64,000 bases of DNA from Desulfobacterales bacterium (GTDB taxonomy: Bacteria > Desulfobacterota > Desulfobacteria > Desulfobacterales > JAIPEE01): contig JAIPEE010000003.1 in assembly GCA_021737275.1 (NCBI GenBank), positions 124,001-188,000 on the forward strand, read 5' to 3'. Position numbers and translations under genes: made by a program. This document shows, in pieces, positions 19,095-28,425 of the stretch (the first letter of the stretch is position 1; each line of letters opens with the position of its first letter). The notes beneath the pieces were generated by a model. That model was not told where the DNA came from and made no database searches. It saw only the letters and a program-made list of their open reading frames with translations.

Positions 19095-19643
19095 TTGGAC
19101 ACGATTACGGTAAAAGACCTGATGATCCCCCTTTCAGAGTATGCCACTACTTCTGAAGATGCATCTCTTGTTGATGCTATTCATTCCCTGGAGGCCGCTC
19201 AAAACGAGTTAAAAAAAGCTTACAAACACCGGGGTATTCTGGTTTATGATAATCATAATAGTAAAAAAATAGTCGGCAAAATAAGTCAATGGGATGTGCT
19301 CAAAGCCCTTGAACCAAAATATCGACAAATTGGTGATGGGCAACCGATGTCCCGTTATGGACTTAGTAAAAGCTTTATAAATTCCATGTTTGCCAACTTC
19401 AGCATACTTGATGAACCGTTTGTGGACGTCTGTAAAAAAGCAGCAAAAATAAAGGTAAAAGATGTCATGTGCACCCCCACGGAGGGTGAGTATGTTGATG
19501 AAAATGCAACGCTGACGGAAGCCATACATCAGCTTGTAATGGGACACCATATGTCTCTGCTGGTCACAAGGGACAGCGATATCGTAGGAATTGTAAGATT
19601 AACCGATGTATTCTTGGAAGTTTGTAAAACGATCAAGGATTAA
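19095..19643 (+). CDS. CBS-domain pair protein, probable TTG start
   Basis: A protein of about 182 residues with two CBS modules: the first around the N-terminal VKDLMIPLSEYATTSEDASL and the second at VKDVMCTPTEGEYVDENATL and MSLLVTRDSDIVGIVRLTD. CBS pairs bind adenine nucleotides and tune partner proteins. An in-frame ATG exists at 19080, but the strong GAGGAGG (19083-19089) lies downstream of it and 5 bases before the TTG at 19095, so TTG is the likelier start. It sits between the receiver genes and the DASS transporter gene, and may regulate that transporter or the signalling proteins. Confidence 0.82.
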   Translation: MDTITVKDLMIPLSEYATTSEDASLVDAIHSLEAAQNELKKAYKHRGILVYDNHNSKKIVGKISQWDVLKALEPKYRQIGDGQPMSRYGLSKSFINSMFANFSILDEPFVDVCKKAAKIKVKDVMCTPTEGEYVDENATLTEAIHQLVMGHHMSLLVTRDSDIVGIVRLTDVFLEVCKTIKD

Positions 19644-19712
19644 CCTGAACCTAAACCGATTTTAATTTCTAACAGATGTCAGATTTTTGAGTTTGCACCA
19701 GGAGTCTAAAAA

Positions 19713-21188
19713 ATGAGCAGCGACACCTTATCCGATGCCGCTTCGGCGAAATTCAATATAAAACGTTTTATTTTTCTTTCTATTGGTATTGTTCTTTTCT
19801 GCATTGTTAACTGGTCACCACCCTGGCCGGATGCCATTGATCCTGCAGGACAACATTTTCTTCTTTCAAAAGAGGCAAAAGGCGCACTGGCCGTTTTTCT
19901 GCTGGCCGGCACCTGGTGGGTTTTTGAAGTTGTCCCCATTGGCGTCACCAGTATTATGATTGGCGTACTCCAGACACTTTTCCTCATTCGCCCGGCAAGA
20001 GCCGCTTTTACCGATTTTATGGTTCCGTCGGTAATGTTTATTTTTGCATCTCTTATGATCGGTATGGTATTTACCAAAACGGGCCTGACAAAACGACTGG
20101 CTTATAAGATGCTGGTTATTGTGGGTGAAAAAACCAGTATGATATACCTCGGGTGCTTTGTCGTTACAGCCGCCCTTGCCCATATAATGGCCCATACGGC
20201 TGTTGCCGCAACTATTTATCCCCTCCTCCTTTCAATTTATGCACTTTATGGCGAAGGAGATAAAAAAACCAAATTCGGCAAAGGTCTTTTTATGGGTATG
20301 GCTTATGTGGCCGGTGCAGGCAGTATTGTTACCCTGCTTGGTGCCGCCCGCGGTGCTGTAGCCATTGGTTTTTATAAGGATGTAATCGGTGCGGATGTCA
20401 GCTTTTTTCAGCTTACATATTATATGTTCCCCATTGGATGGTTAATGACCTTCCTCCTCTGGGGCTTTTTCATGATTTATTACAAGCCTGAAAAAAAGGT
20501 TATTCCGGGCCTGAGAGAAAAGGCAAGGCAGCTTTATTCCGAGATGGGGGGTATTACCAAAAAAGAAATTTTAGCTTCCGTTATTGTTTTCGGATGTATC
20601 CTTATCATGTCCCTGAGATCATTTGTTCCTGCCCTTCAGGCTGTTGACAAAACCGGTATTATTCTGGTTTCGACCATTTTGTTTTTTGTGACCGGCATTA
20701 TGGATATTGATGATCTGGAAGCCATTCCATGGAATATCATTTTGCTGTTCGGCGGTGCCATGAGTATCGGATTCTGTCTGTGGGAAACCGGCGCAGCCAA
20801 ATGGCTGGCGGTTAACTGGCTGGTCATGTTCCAGAATGCCCATTGGTTCATCTTTGTAATGAGCATTGCATTCTTTGTCCTGATGATGACAAACTTTATT
20901 ATGAATGTTGCAGCCATTGCGATATCGTTACCGGTAGCACTTGTTATTGCACCATACCTCGGTGTTGCGCCCGATGTAATTCTTTTTGCATCCCTGGTAA
21001 CGGCCGGTATGCCATTCCTCCTTCTTGTCGGAGCGGCCCCCAATGCCATTGCCTATGATTCAAAACAGTTCTCTGTGGGTGAGTTTTTTATTGCCGGTAT
21101 ACCTGCAAGTATACTTCTGATGGTTGTGGTGGCTTTTGCCGTATTTATATTATGGCCGATAATGGGTATGCCCATTACCTTACCTTAA
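19713..21188 (+). CDS. DASS-family (SLC13-like) anion:sodium symporter
   Basis: A 491-residue inner-membrane transporter with about 11-12 hydrophobic helices, of the divalent anion:sodium symporter family. In sulfate reducers this family is used for sulfate or dicarboxylate uptake. It has a repeated-inverted topology, with the two conserved hairpin regions at AHTAVAATIYPLL and TNFIMNVAAIAISLP. At both places the usual Ser-Asn-Thr of the family is altered. A strong ribosome-binding site (AGGAGTC) precedes the ATG. It is the last gene of the kinase, receiver and CBS cluster, which suggests that uptake of its substrate is the regulated output. The substrate cannot be told from sequence alone. 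Confidence 0.85.
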   Translation: MSSDTLSDAASAKFNIKRFIFLSIGIVLFCIVNWSPPWPDAIDPAGQHFLLSKEAKGALAVFLLAGTWWVFEVVPIGVTSIMIGVLQTLFLIRPARAAFTDFMVPSVMFIFASLMIGMVFTKTGLTKRLAYKMLVIVGEKTSMIYLGCFVVTAALAHIMAHTAVAATIYPLLLSIYALYGEGDKKTKFGKGLFMGMAYVAGAGSIVTLLGAARGAVAIGFYKDVIGADVSFFQLTYYMFPIGWLMTFLLWGFFMIYYKPEKKVIPGLREKARQLYSEMGGITKKEILASVIVFGCILIMSLRSFVPALQAVDKTGIILVSTILFFVTGIMDIDDLEAIPWNIILLFGGAMSIGFCLWETGAAKWLAVNWLVMFQNAHWFIFVMSIAFFVLMMTNFIMNVAAIAISLPVALVIAPYLGVAPDVILFASLVTAGMPFLLLVGAAPNAIAYDSKQFSVGEFFIAGIPASILLMVVVAFAVFILWPIMGMPITLP

Positions 21189-21258
21189 CCGGACAAAATG
21201 ATCAGAAGTTCACGACAGGCTTTTGGTGAAATATCCATACGATTTTGAGGTAAAAAAA

Positions 21259-22704
21259 ATGAAAAGTGTATTAAAACTTATTGACAGGATTGCGAACAGG
21301 GTAAATATCTCTCTTGCAGATCTGGAATTTGAAGCCAGACCCATTATCTACAACATGACCAAACCGAATAAGTTTCTGAAATTTTATGCTTTTTACGGAG
21401 TTACGGATCATCACCCGCTATATTTTCATTTCAGTAATTCAAGTCTGGCCGGCAGTTATTTTTTTGGAAAGTGCCGTGTTGACAACTCAGTCCTCTATAA
21501 ATCCGATATCAGGGGCGATGAACTGAAGGAAAAGGGAGACCGGTTTCATTTTCACGGTATCGATTTCATGATAGAGCACGATGAATCCATCCACATCAAA
21601 GACAGCTACCTCAACAAAACACTTGTCCACAGCAGTTCGCATGATCCTGAATACCCGGAACTGTTTTTAATCAAAAACACAGCCGCAAGCCCGTATTCAA
21701 ACATTCACGGCTCCCCGTGCAGAGGTGTCTATATGGGGCATTTTTCAACCGCGGATTTTACGGTGATACATGACTGTATCCTTGACCGGTTTGCTTATGT
21801 ACAATCGGGAACGCTTTCCCATAAACATATTGAACCCGGCAGGATATGGGTCAAATCCGGTGATGATTTTGATTTCAGTTATAATTTTCCGACAGAAGTT
21901 ATTGATAAATATATCTCTTTTGAGCCGGGACATAAACCTGAAGGCATCTTCATGGATTTTATCACAGAAAAGAGAAAGGCTTTCCAGAGGATATTTGACG
22001 TCATCCATATCAAACCACATGAAAATGTTCCTTCAGGAACTGCTATCAGCAGATATTCCGTTATCAGGGGCAAGTGCCACTTTGAAGACAATGTGCTGGT
22101 TGCCCAGCGGGCCTATCTTGAAAATGCCTGGCTTGGCAAAGGTGCCAATGCCCAGGAGAACTGTTTCATTGTTAAATCCCGGCTTGAAGGATACAATGTG
22201 ACAGCCCACGGCGCCAAAATCATTTACACCCAACTGGGCAAAAATGTTTTTGTCGGTTTCAACTCGTTTCTGCGCGGCAAATTCGATACATTTGTTGAAG
22301 GCAAACTGGCATGCCCGCTGGTTATAGGAGAAAGCTCCATTGTTATGCCTCATACCATAATCGATCTTGAAGAGCCCGTCACAATACCGCCAAAACATCT
22401 GGTTTGGGGCTATATAACAAACAAAAGAGATCTTAAAAAGCACAGCATACCACTTGAAAAGCTTGCCGATATATCTGACGGCATTTCTCTTGGCGCAATG
22501 AAGTTTAGTGGCTCCGGGAAATTATTTGTAGATACTTTCAAAAACAGAATTACCAAAATTCTGGAACAAAACGGCGCTCATTTTAAGGACAAAAAACTTA
22601 AAGGACATGCGCAAAAGGGAAGAAATATCTCCTATAATATTATTCAACCATATTCAAAGGGACCGCGAAAAGGGCTGTATCCAACCATGGATATCAGCGT
22701 TTGA
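21259..22704 (+). CDS. Uncharacterised left-handed beta-helix (hexapeptide-like) protein
   Basis: About 481 residues and soluble. The middle (roughly residues 255-390) reads as imperfect hexapeptide coils, for example AISRYSVIRGKCHFEDNVLV, AYLENAWLGKGANAQENCFI and AKIIYTQLGKNVFVGFNSFL, as in LbH acyl- or nucleotidyl-transferases. An N-terminal domain of about 240 residues also has turns of short beta strands, and the C-terminus is basic. No clear catalytic His could be assigned. I chose the ATG at 21259 because GAGG lies 8 bases before it; a GTG at 21223 is possible. It overlaps the next gene by one base and forms a unit with the small membrane and radical SAM genes. Confidence 0.7.
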   Translation: MKSVLKLIDRIANRVNISLADLEFEARPIIYNMTKPNKFLKFYAFYGVTDHHPLYFHFSNSSLAGSYFFGKCRVDNSVLYKSDIRGDELKEKGDRFHFHGIDFMIEHDESIHIKDSYLNKTLVHSSSHDPEYPELFLIKNTAASPYSNIHGSPCRGVYMGHFSTADFTVIHDCILDRFAYVQSGTLSHKHIEPGRIWVKSGDDFDFSYNFPTEVIDKYISFEPGHKPEGIFMDFITEKRKAFQRIFDVIHIKPHENVPSGTAISRYSVIRGKCHFEDNVLVAQRAYLENAWLGKGANAQENCFIVKSRLEGYNVTAHGAKIIYTQLGKNVFVGFNSFLRGKFDTFVEGKLACPLVIGESSIVMPHTIIDLEEPVTIPPKHLVWGYITNKRDLKKHSIPLEKLADISDGISLGAMKFSGSGKLFVDTFKNRITKILEQNGAHFKDKKLKGHAQKGRNISYNIIQPYSKGPRKGLYPTMDISV

Positions 22705-22937
22705 TGAAACCACAGATAAATGAGATGTCACTGTTTCTCGGTCTTCTTGTAGCCGGATACGGCATCGTAATGTTTATCATCAGGCAGTATTTCCCGCAAA
22801 AATCAGGCAAACTGAATAAAATGAAACAGTTTTATGGCGATAAAAAAGGATATTGGCTCCATCTGGTAAGCTATACCATTCTTCCAGTCGTTATCGGTCT
22901 TTTCTGGATTTTAAGAGGTTTAAAACCTGTTTTTTAG
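22704..22937 (+). CDS. Small two-helix membrane protein
   Basis: A 77-residue protein starting at the ATG that overlaps the previous stop (TGATG). There are two transmembrane helices, about residues 8-27 (LFLGLLVAGYGIVMFII) and 50-70 (LVSYTILPVVIGLFWIL), with a basic loop between them. No known family was recognised. It is translationally coupled between the beta-helix protein and the radical SAM protein, so it may anchor one of them to the membrane. Confidence 0.65.
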   Translation: MKPQINEMSLFLGLLVAGYGIVMFIIRQYFPQKSGKLNKMKQFYGDKKGYWLHLVSYTILPVVIGLFWILRGLKPVF

Positions 22938-22944
22938 AAATCTT

Positions 22945-24558
22945 ATGCCAGACATTCTTCTTATTCAGCCCCCCATACGTGACTTTTATTTCACTGCAAA
23001 ACGAACAATCCCCTACGGGTTAACCTGTATTGCGGCCGCCCTTTCAAGATCAGGCTTTACCGTTGATATTTTTGACGGCCTTGCCACTTCAAAATCAAAG
23101 GCAATTGATATACCGGATGAAATGGCGTATCTGTCACCTTATTATGCCAAACCGGATGTTTCACCATTTGCTCTTTTTCATAAATATAAACACTACGGTT
23201 ACAGCTTTGAGCATATCGGACACATGGCAAAGGCGTCCGGCGCCGCTCTTATCGGCATATCATCACTTTTCACTGCATATAGTGAAGAGGCTCTCAAAAC
23301 GGCTGAAACGGTAAAAAAGTTCAACCCGTCATGTAAAGTAATCATGGGCGGCCACCACCCTACCGAGCTGCCGGAACAGGTGATGAATTGCTCCGCCGTT
23401 GATTATATTATCCGGGGTGAAGGTGAGTTATCGCTGCCGATGCTGGTAAATGCTTTAAACAAAGGTGAAAAGGTTGATCATATCCCCGGCATTGTTTTCC
23501 GCAAGGCTGATCATACGCTTCATATAAATGAACCTGCTGTGATGGATAACCTGGATAAGTACCCGTTACCGTCTGCCCATCTCGTTAAACATCAGTTTTA
23601 CAAAAGAAATAAAAAAGGTAGCACCGTTATCGTTTCGACCCGTGGCTGCCCGCTTAAATGCTCATACTGCTGCATCGGTTCGGGTTCCTGTTCAACATAT
23701 CGCAGAAGAAGCATTTCACAAGTTATCAGCGAAATTGATTTGGCGGTAAACAATCATGATGCCGGTTTTATTGATTTTGAAGATGAAAATATCTCTTATG
23801 ACCGAACCTGGTTTCTTGAGCTGATGAGTCAAATTGAACGACGATATATTTCACATGATCTTGAACTCAGGGCGATGAACGGCCTCTTCCCGCCAACTCT
23901 GGATGATGCTGTTATAACCGCTATGAAGCGGGCCGGTTTCAAAACGCTGAATCTCGCCCTTGGATCCATATCAAAAGAGCAATTGAAAAGATTCAGGCGG
24001 CCGGATGTCAGAAAATCATTTGAAACTGCCGTGGCTTTCGCAAAAGAAAATGGTCTTGACTGTGTATCCTATATCATCGTCAGTGCACCGGGACAGGATG
24101 CCATAGAATCTGTTAATGATTTGATGTACTTATTTAAAAAAGAGGTACTGGCAGGTGTTTCGGTTTTTTATCCGGCGCCCGGAAGCCCTGATTATAAATT
24201 ATGCGAAACCCTTGGCATTCTTCCAGACACATTCTCCCTGATGCGTTCAAGTGCCCTGCCCCTTTCACATAAAACCTCACGGCTTGAAAGTGTAACACTT
24301 CTCAGGCTTGGCAGGATTTTAAATTTCATTAAATCGCTTATTGATAATAGCCACAAAATTCCATCGCCGGCACCTTGTGAAATATCATCTTTTGACAAAC
24401 TTGCTGACCGAAAAGAGATGGGCACCCGCCTTCTTAAATGGTTATTTTTTGATGGAAAGATTCGGGGCGTAACTCCGGACGGAATAATTTACGACCATTA
24501 TTCGGATAAAAATTTAGTTAACCATTTCCTTAAACTTCTGCCTCACCAACAATCCTGA
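22945..24558 (+). CDS. B12-binding radical SAM protein
   Basis: A 537-residue radical SAM enzyme. The N-terminal region has a Rossmann-like B12-binding domain, with MPDILLIQPPIRD at the start and MGGHHPTELPEQVM further in. The core carries the cluster motif Cys-x3-Cys-x2-Cys in RGCPLKCSYCC (about residue 235) and a typical TIM-barrel, with EDENISYD and LGSISKEQLKRFRRPD. It belongs to the broad class of B12-dependent radical SAM methyltransferases or related enzymes. The substrate is unknown. It starts 7 bases after the small membrane gene, so the three genes are one operon. Confidence 0.85.
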   Translation: MPDILLIQPPIRDFYFTAKRTIPYGLTCIAAALSRSGFTVDIFDGLATSKSKAIDIPDEMAYLSPYYAKPDVSPFALFHKYKHYGYSFEHIGHMAKASGAALIGISSLFTAYSEEALKTAETVKKFNPSCKVIMGGHHPTELPEQVMNCSAVDYIIRGEGELSLPMLVNALNKGEKVDHIPGIVFRKADHTLHINEPAVMDNLDKYPLPSAHLVKHQFYKRNKKGSTVIVSTRGCPLKCSYCCIGSGSCSTYRRRSISQVISEIDLAVNNHDAGFIDFEDENISYDRTWFLELMSQIERRYISHDLELRAMNGLFPPTLDDAVITAMKRAGFKTLNLALGSISKEQLKRFRRPDVRKSFETAVAFAKENGLDCVSYIIVSAPGQDAIESVNDLMYLFKKEVLAGVSVFYPAPGSPDYKLCETLGILPDTFSLMRSSALPLSHKTSRLESVTLLRLGRILNFIKSLIDNSHKIPSPAPCEISSFDKLADRKEMGTRLLKWLFFDGKIRGVTPDGIIYDHYSDKNLVNHFLKLLPHQQS

Positions 24559-24569
24559 AATGATGTTGA

Positions 24570-24635
24570 AAAGGCTTACCCCAATAACCCATGAATTATC
24601 GGTTATGGCTAATTTTGGGATTTTCTAAAATTTAC
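24570..24635 (+). terminator. Possible terminator after the radical SAM gene
   Basis: An imperfect hairpin with TAACC/GGTTA inside CCCCAA/TTTTGGG is followed by ATTTTCT. The arms are asymmetrical, so this is a weak candidate. It lies in the 265-base gap before the Ehr operon. Confidence 0.35.
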
Positions 24636-24680
24636 AGGGCCTGCAGGATCGGGGCCATTGAAAGACACAAAATAAATCTG

Positions 24681-24710
24681 TTGACTAAAAAATGCTATAA
24701 CTGCTAATTA
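24681..24710 (+). promoter_or_regulatory. Possible sigma-70 promoter for the Ehr operon
   Basis: TTGACT (24681-24686), an 18-base spacer and TAATTA (24705-24710) lie about 114 bases upstream of the first Ehr gene. It is the best match in the gap; one mismatch at -35 and an AT-rich context leave it tentative. Confidence 0.4.
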
Positions 24711-24823
24711 ATCCACTTAATTTTATAGATGCATTCAAATCGGCCTTTGGAAACTAATTAAACTGGTATGAATTTGCAAATACTGGCTATCGATTTTTTG
24801 GATAAACTTTTAAAAGGTGATGT

Positions 24824-26782
24824 ATGAATCATTTTTTTCTGGCAATACTGATAATCGCTTCCGGTGGTGCTTTAACCCTGATCCTGCAGAAACAGTTTAC
24901 CTTTATGAAGGCTGTTGGTGTTCTGGGTATAAGTACCGGATGTCTCATTGGATTGATTGATGCCCTGTTCAAGCTTTTTAATCCGGTATCCCACCACCTC
25001 TCTTTCAACTACCTGAATTCATTATCCCTTACATTTCAAATTGATGGTCTTTCGGCATTTTTCCTGGTTGCCATTTTTGCTGTTTCCCTGCTTGCTTCAA
25101 TTTTCAGCTTTCATTACATGAGCAAACCGGAAAAATCTCTGCGAACAGCCGTAAATTACCTTTTTTTCAGCCTCCTGATTGCTTCAATGGCACTGGTTGT
25201 AACGGCAAGCAACATACTTGCCTTTATGCTTTCATGGGAGATTATGTCACTGTCATCCTTCTTCCTGGTGATATATGATTATCAATCACCGGAAAACAGA
25301 AGAGCCGGTTATCTCTATTTTATTTTTTCACATGTCGGTGCCATGTTCATATTTGCGGCATTTGGTCTTATTTATGGCTATACCGGCAGTTTAGGGTTTA
25401 ACATTACGGCTGAAATCCCTGAAACAGTAAAAATCCTGGTTTTTATTTTCTCTTTTATCGGATTTGGGTCAAAGGCCGGTGTTTTTCCTTTTCACATCTG
25501 GCTGCCCCATGCACATCCGGCAGCACCCAGCCATATTTCTGCTGTCATGTCCGGCGTTATGATTAAAACGGGTATTTACGGTATTTTAAGAATATACACG
25601 CTTCTTGACCTGAGTACACCGCTGTTCGGTCAAATTGTTGTGATTGCCGGAATGGTTTCCGGGATACTCGGCATCGTTTATGCCCTGGGCCAAAATGACC
25701 TCAAACGCCTGCTGGCCTATTGCAGTGTTGAAAACATCGGCATTATTCTCATTGGACTTGGTATCGGAATGATCGGTGTGTCTTCCGGTAACCCGTCCAT
25801 GGCTGTACTTGGCTTTACCGGTGGACTGCTCCATGTTCTGAATCATTCTATTTTCAAGTCACTTCTGTTTATGGGCGCCGGCATTGTGATTCAGAAAACC
25901 GGAAGCCGTTCCATCAATGTACTTGGCGGCCTTCTGAAATCCATGAAAATTACAGGCACTACTTTCATTATCGGATCAATTGCCATTTCAGGGCTCCCAC
26001 CCTTTAATGGTTTTGTAAGTGAATTTTTTATTTATCTGGGCGGATTCCAGGGTGTTGCACTTGATAAAGCATCATTTGTGCTGAGTATTCTTGCCATCGT
26101 CAGCCTTGCCGTAATAGGAGGCCTTGCCCTGGCCTGCTTTACGAAAGTTGTGGGCGTGGCTTTTCAGGGCGAACCAAGAAGTAATGCTGCAGCGGATGTA
26201 GATGAAAAAGGACCGTCAATGCTTCTTCCGTTGATTATTCTTTCCGGTGCTTGTCTGGTTATCGGTGTATTGCCGGGAGTTTTTATTAATATGGCCGTTA
26301 ATGCGCTGTCATCTGTTGGCCTGGCCTTTACGCCTGATACCATTGAACCGTTTACAAAGATTACCGGTAATATCTCAATGGCGGCATTGATATTCTTTAT
26401 CTTTCTGCTTTCGGTTCTGGCACTACGGACAATTCTATACAAAGGAAAAACCATTAGCCGATCCGGCACGTGGGGCTGCGGTTTTACACAGCCTACAGTC
26501 AAAATGCAATATACGGGAACATCCTACGCGTCTTTTATTCTTGAGTTTTTTAAACCGATTGCACCAAACCACGAAGTACTTAAGTCGGTGCAGGGACGAT
26601 TTCCGGAGAAAACAAAATACAGCAGCCGAATCAATGACATTGCCGAGCTGCACATGGAAAATGTAATTGTTCGCCCGGTACTATGGCTGTTTGATAAATT
26701 GCGATGGATTCAGCATGGCGATATCCATCTTTATATTGGTTATATTCTACTGGCCATCATTGTATTGTTGTTTTTTGTATAA
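24824..26782 (+). CDS. Ehr complex antiporter-like subunit (HyfB/HycC-like)
   Basis: A 652-residue integral membrane protein of the NuoL/M/N and Mrp antiporter family, as found in group 4 hydrogenases (HyfB, HycC). There are about 15 transmembrane helices. The conserved core has the family Glu in SWEIMSLSSFFLV, Lys in GFGSKAGVFPFHIWLPHAHPAAPSHISAVMSG and the Lys-His region GGLLHVLNHSIFKSLLFM. It probably translocates H+ or Na+. The C-terminal cytoplasmic extension has RSGTWGCGF, typical of HyfB/HycC. It is the first gene of the operon, with AAGGTGAT as ribosome-binding site. Confidence 0.92.
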   Translation: MNHFFLAILIIASGGALTLILQKQFTFMKAVGVLGISTGCLIGLIDALFKLFNPVSHHLSFNYLNSLSLTFQIDGLSAFFLVAIFAVSLLASIFSFHYMSKPEKSLRTAVNYLFFSLLIASMALVVTASNILAFMLSWEIMSLSSFFLVIYDYQSPENRRAGYLYFIFSHVGAMFIFAAFGLIYGYTGSLGFNITAEIPETVKILVFIFSFIGFGSKAGVFPFHIWLPHAHPAAPSHISAVMSGVMIKTGIYGILRIYTLLDLSTPLFGQIVVIAGMVSGILGIVYALGQNDLKRLLAYCSVENIGIILIGLGIGMIGVSSGNPSMAVLGFTGGLLHVLNHSIFKSLLFMGAGIVIQKTGSRSINVLGGLLKSMKITGTTFIIGSIAISGLPPFNGFVSEFFIYLGGFQGVALDKASFVLSILAIVSLAVIGGLALACFTKVVGVAFQGEPRSNAAADVDEKGPSMLLPLIILSGACLVIGVLPGVFINMAVNALSSVGLAFTPDTIEPFTKITGNISMAALIFFIFLLSVLALRTILYKGKTISRSGTWGCGFTQPTVKMQYTGTSYASFILEFFKPIAPNHEVLKSVQGRFPEKTKYSSRINDIAELHMENVIVRPVLWLFDKLRWIQHGDIHLYIGYILLAIIVLLFFV

Positions 26783-26856
26783 ATAATGCCTTTTGTTAAA
26801 CCCGGCCTTGAGGGTTTCAACCGGCTCAGTATTAATTTAAAAAAAGAGAAGATGTT

Positions 26857-27777
26857 ATGATTAAATCCATTATTCTGTGGGCACTTGCGATTCTTCTGGC
26901 ACCGTTTTTCTCTGCTGTCATTCTTAAGGTGAAAGCATTCTTTGGCGGACGAAAAGGCTCTCCTCTGCTGATTAACTATTATACACTGATCAAGCTTTTC
27001 AAAAAGGGATCGGTATACAGTACGAGTACGACACCTGTTTTTAAAATGGGGCCGATTGTCTCCATGGCTGCTTCCGCCATCATATTGCTGTTTATTCCCA
27101 TTGCAGGTCAAAACCCGGTCATTTCATTTAATGGTGATATTATCTTCATTCTCTACCTGCTGGGGCTGGCGCGCTTTTTTACCATTGCTGCCGCCATGGA
27201 TACGGCATCACCTTTTGAAGGAATGGGTGCAGCAAGGGAAGCATATTTCCCCATCATTTGTGAAGCCACCATGTTCATGATCCTGATTCTGTTTTACAGA
27301 CTCTCCGGGGAATTGACGCTTTCCGCTTATTTGTCAGGCGACCAACCTTTATCACTCTGGCATGGTGCAGGCTCACCGCTGCTGTTCGTTATATTCGCCC
27401 TTTTCATTGTCCTGCTAACTGAAAATTCCAGGGTACCGGTAGATGATCCCGCTACACATCTGGAACTGACCATGATCCATGAAGTCATGGTGCTGGATCA
27501 CAGCGGACCTGATTTAGGGCTCATCGAACTGGGATCATTCTGCAAACTGTTTTTCTACTCTACTTTTATTGCCGGGCTGATTTCACCTTTTGATCTCGGT
27601 CATCCGTTAATGAATGCGGCGCTGTTTGGTGCAGCACTTTTTGTTATTTATATTTCTGTCGGCATCACTGAATCTGTCATGGCCCGTTACAGAATGGACA
27701 GGGTTCCCAAATTCGTACTGACATCTTTTGCTCTGGCCCTTTTTGCAACCATCATAACATTGGAGTTTATGAAATGA
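26857..27777 (+). CDS. Ehr complex membrane subunit (HyfC/HycD, NuoH-like)
   Basis: A 306-residue membrane protein with about 8 helices, of the NuoH/HycD/EchB family that connects the membrane arm to the catalytic arm. Family motifs seen: FFSAVILKVKAFFGGRKGSP near the N-terminus, FFTIAAAMDTASPFEGMGAARE in the middle, and TENSRVPVDDPATHLELTMIHE. The Glu/Asp residues of these loops form the ion-entry region. The stop overlaps the next start by 4 bases (ATGA). Confidence 0.93.
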   Translation: MIKSIILWALAILLAPFFSAVILKVKAFFGGRKGSPLLINYYTLIKLFKKGSVYSTSTTPVFKMGPIVSMAASAIILLFIPIAGQNPVISFNGDIIFILYLLGLARFFTIAAAMDTASPFEGMGAAREAYFPIICEATMFMILILFYRLSGELTLSAYLSGDQPLSLWHGAGSPLLFVIFALFIVLLTENSRVPVDDPATHLELTMIHEVMVLDHSGPDLGLIELGSFCKLFFYSTFIAGLISPFDLGHPLMNAALFGAALFVIYISVGITESVMARYRMDRVPKFVLTSFALALFATIITLEFMK

Positions 27778-28415
27778 TCCATCCGGTTGATACATTGTTA
27801 TCTCTTGTGCTGCTGTCAATTCTGTTCTCTTTTGGTTCCAGCCGTCTTCCCGGACTTATCAAGGCGCTGGCCTTTCAGGGTATCATCGTGTCTGTTGTAC
27901 CGTTATTTATAGGTCATGGTGTTACCGGCGAGGGTGTCCTGTTTACTTCAGTCACCTTAATTATTCGGGGTATTGCCATTCCGCTTTGCATCTATCTGGC
28001 TATCAAAAAAGTCGGTATTAAAAGAGAAGTTGAGCCGATCATCGGTTACAATGCGTCCATGCTGATCGGGCTGTTCCTGATTCTGGCTTCAATTTTTGCC
28101 GGAAAAAAATTCAATATAAATGCAATCGGTGACGTCTCTCTACTGGTACCAACTGCCATTACAGTGCTCATCGGCGGAATCTACCTGCTCATCGCCCGCA
28201 GAAACGCGATTGCAATGGTTCTGGGATATATCATGATGGAAAACGGTATTTACCTTGTGGGCACATCATTTTCGGTGCGTGTCCGGCATATTGTGGAGTT
28301 TGGTATCCTTCTTGACGTTCTTGCAGGCGTTATGATCATGGCTGTAATCCTGCAGAACATCAAACAGGAATTTGATGATGTGGATACGGCTTTACTCAGA
28401 ACATTAAAGGAATAG
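27774..28415 (+). CDS. Ehr complex membrane subunit (HyfE-like)
   Basis: A 213-residue membrane protein with about 6-7 helices. It resembles the HyfE subunit of hydrogenase-4, which has a NuoK-like C-terminal part: GYIMMENGIYLVGTSF followed by FGILLDVLAGVMIMAVILQNI. It is translationally coupled with the preceding gene (4-base overlap) and lies 10 bases before the next. The N-terminal third is divergent, as is usual for this subunit. Confidence 0.9.
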   Translation: MIHPVDTLLSLVLLSILFSFGSSRLPGLIKALAFQGIIVSVVPLFIGHGVTGEGVLFTSVTLIIRGIAIPLCIYLAIKKVGIKREVEPIIGYNASMLIGLFLILASIFAGKKFNINAIGDVSLLVPTAITVLIGGIYLLIARRNAIAMVLGYIMMENGIYLVGTSFSVRVRHIVEFGILLDVLAGVMIMAVILQNIKQEFDDVDTALLRTLKE

Positions 28416-28425
28416 GTGATTTTTC

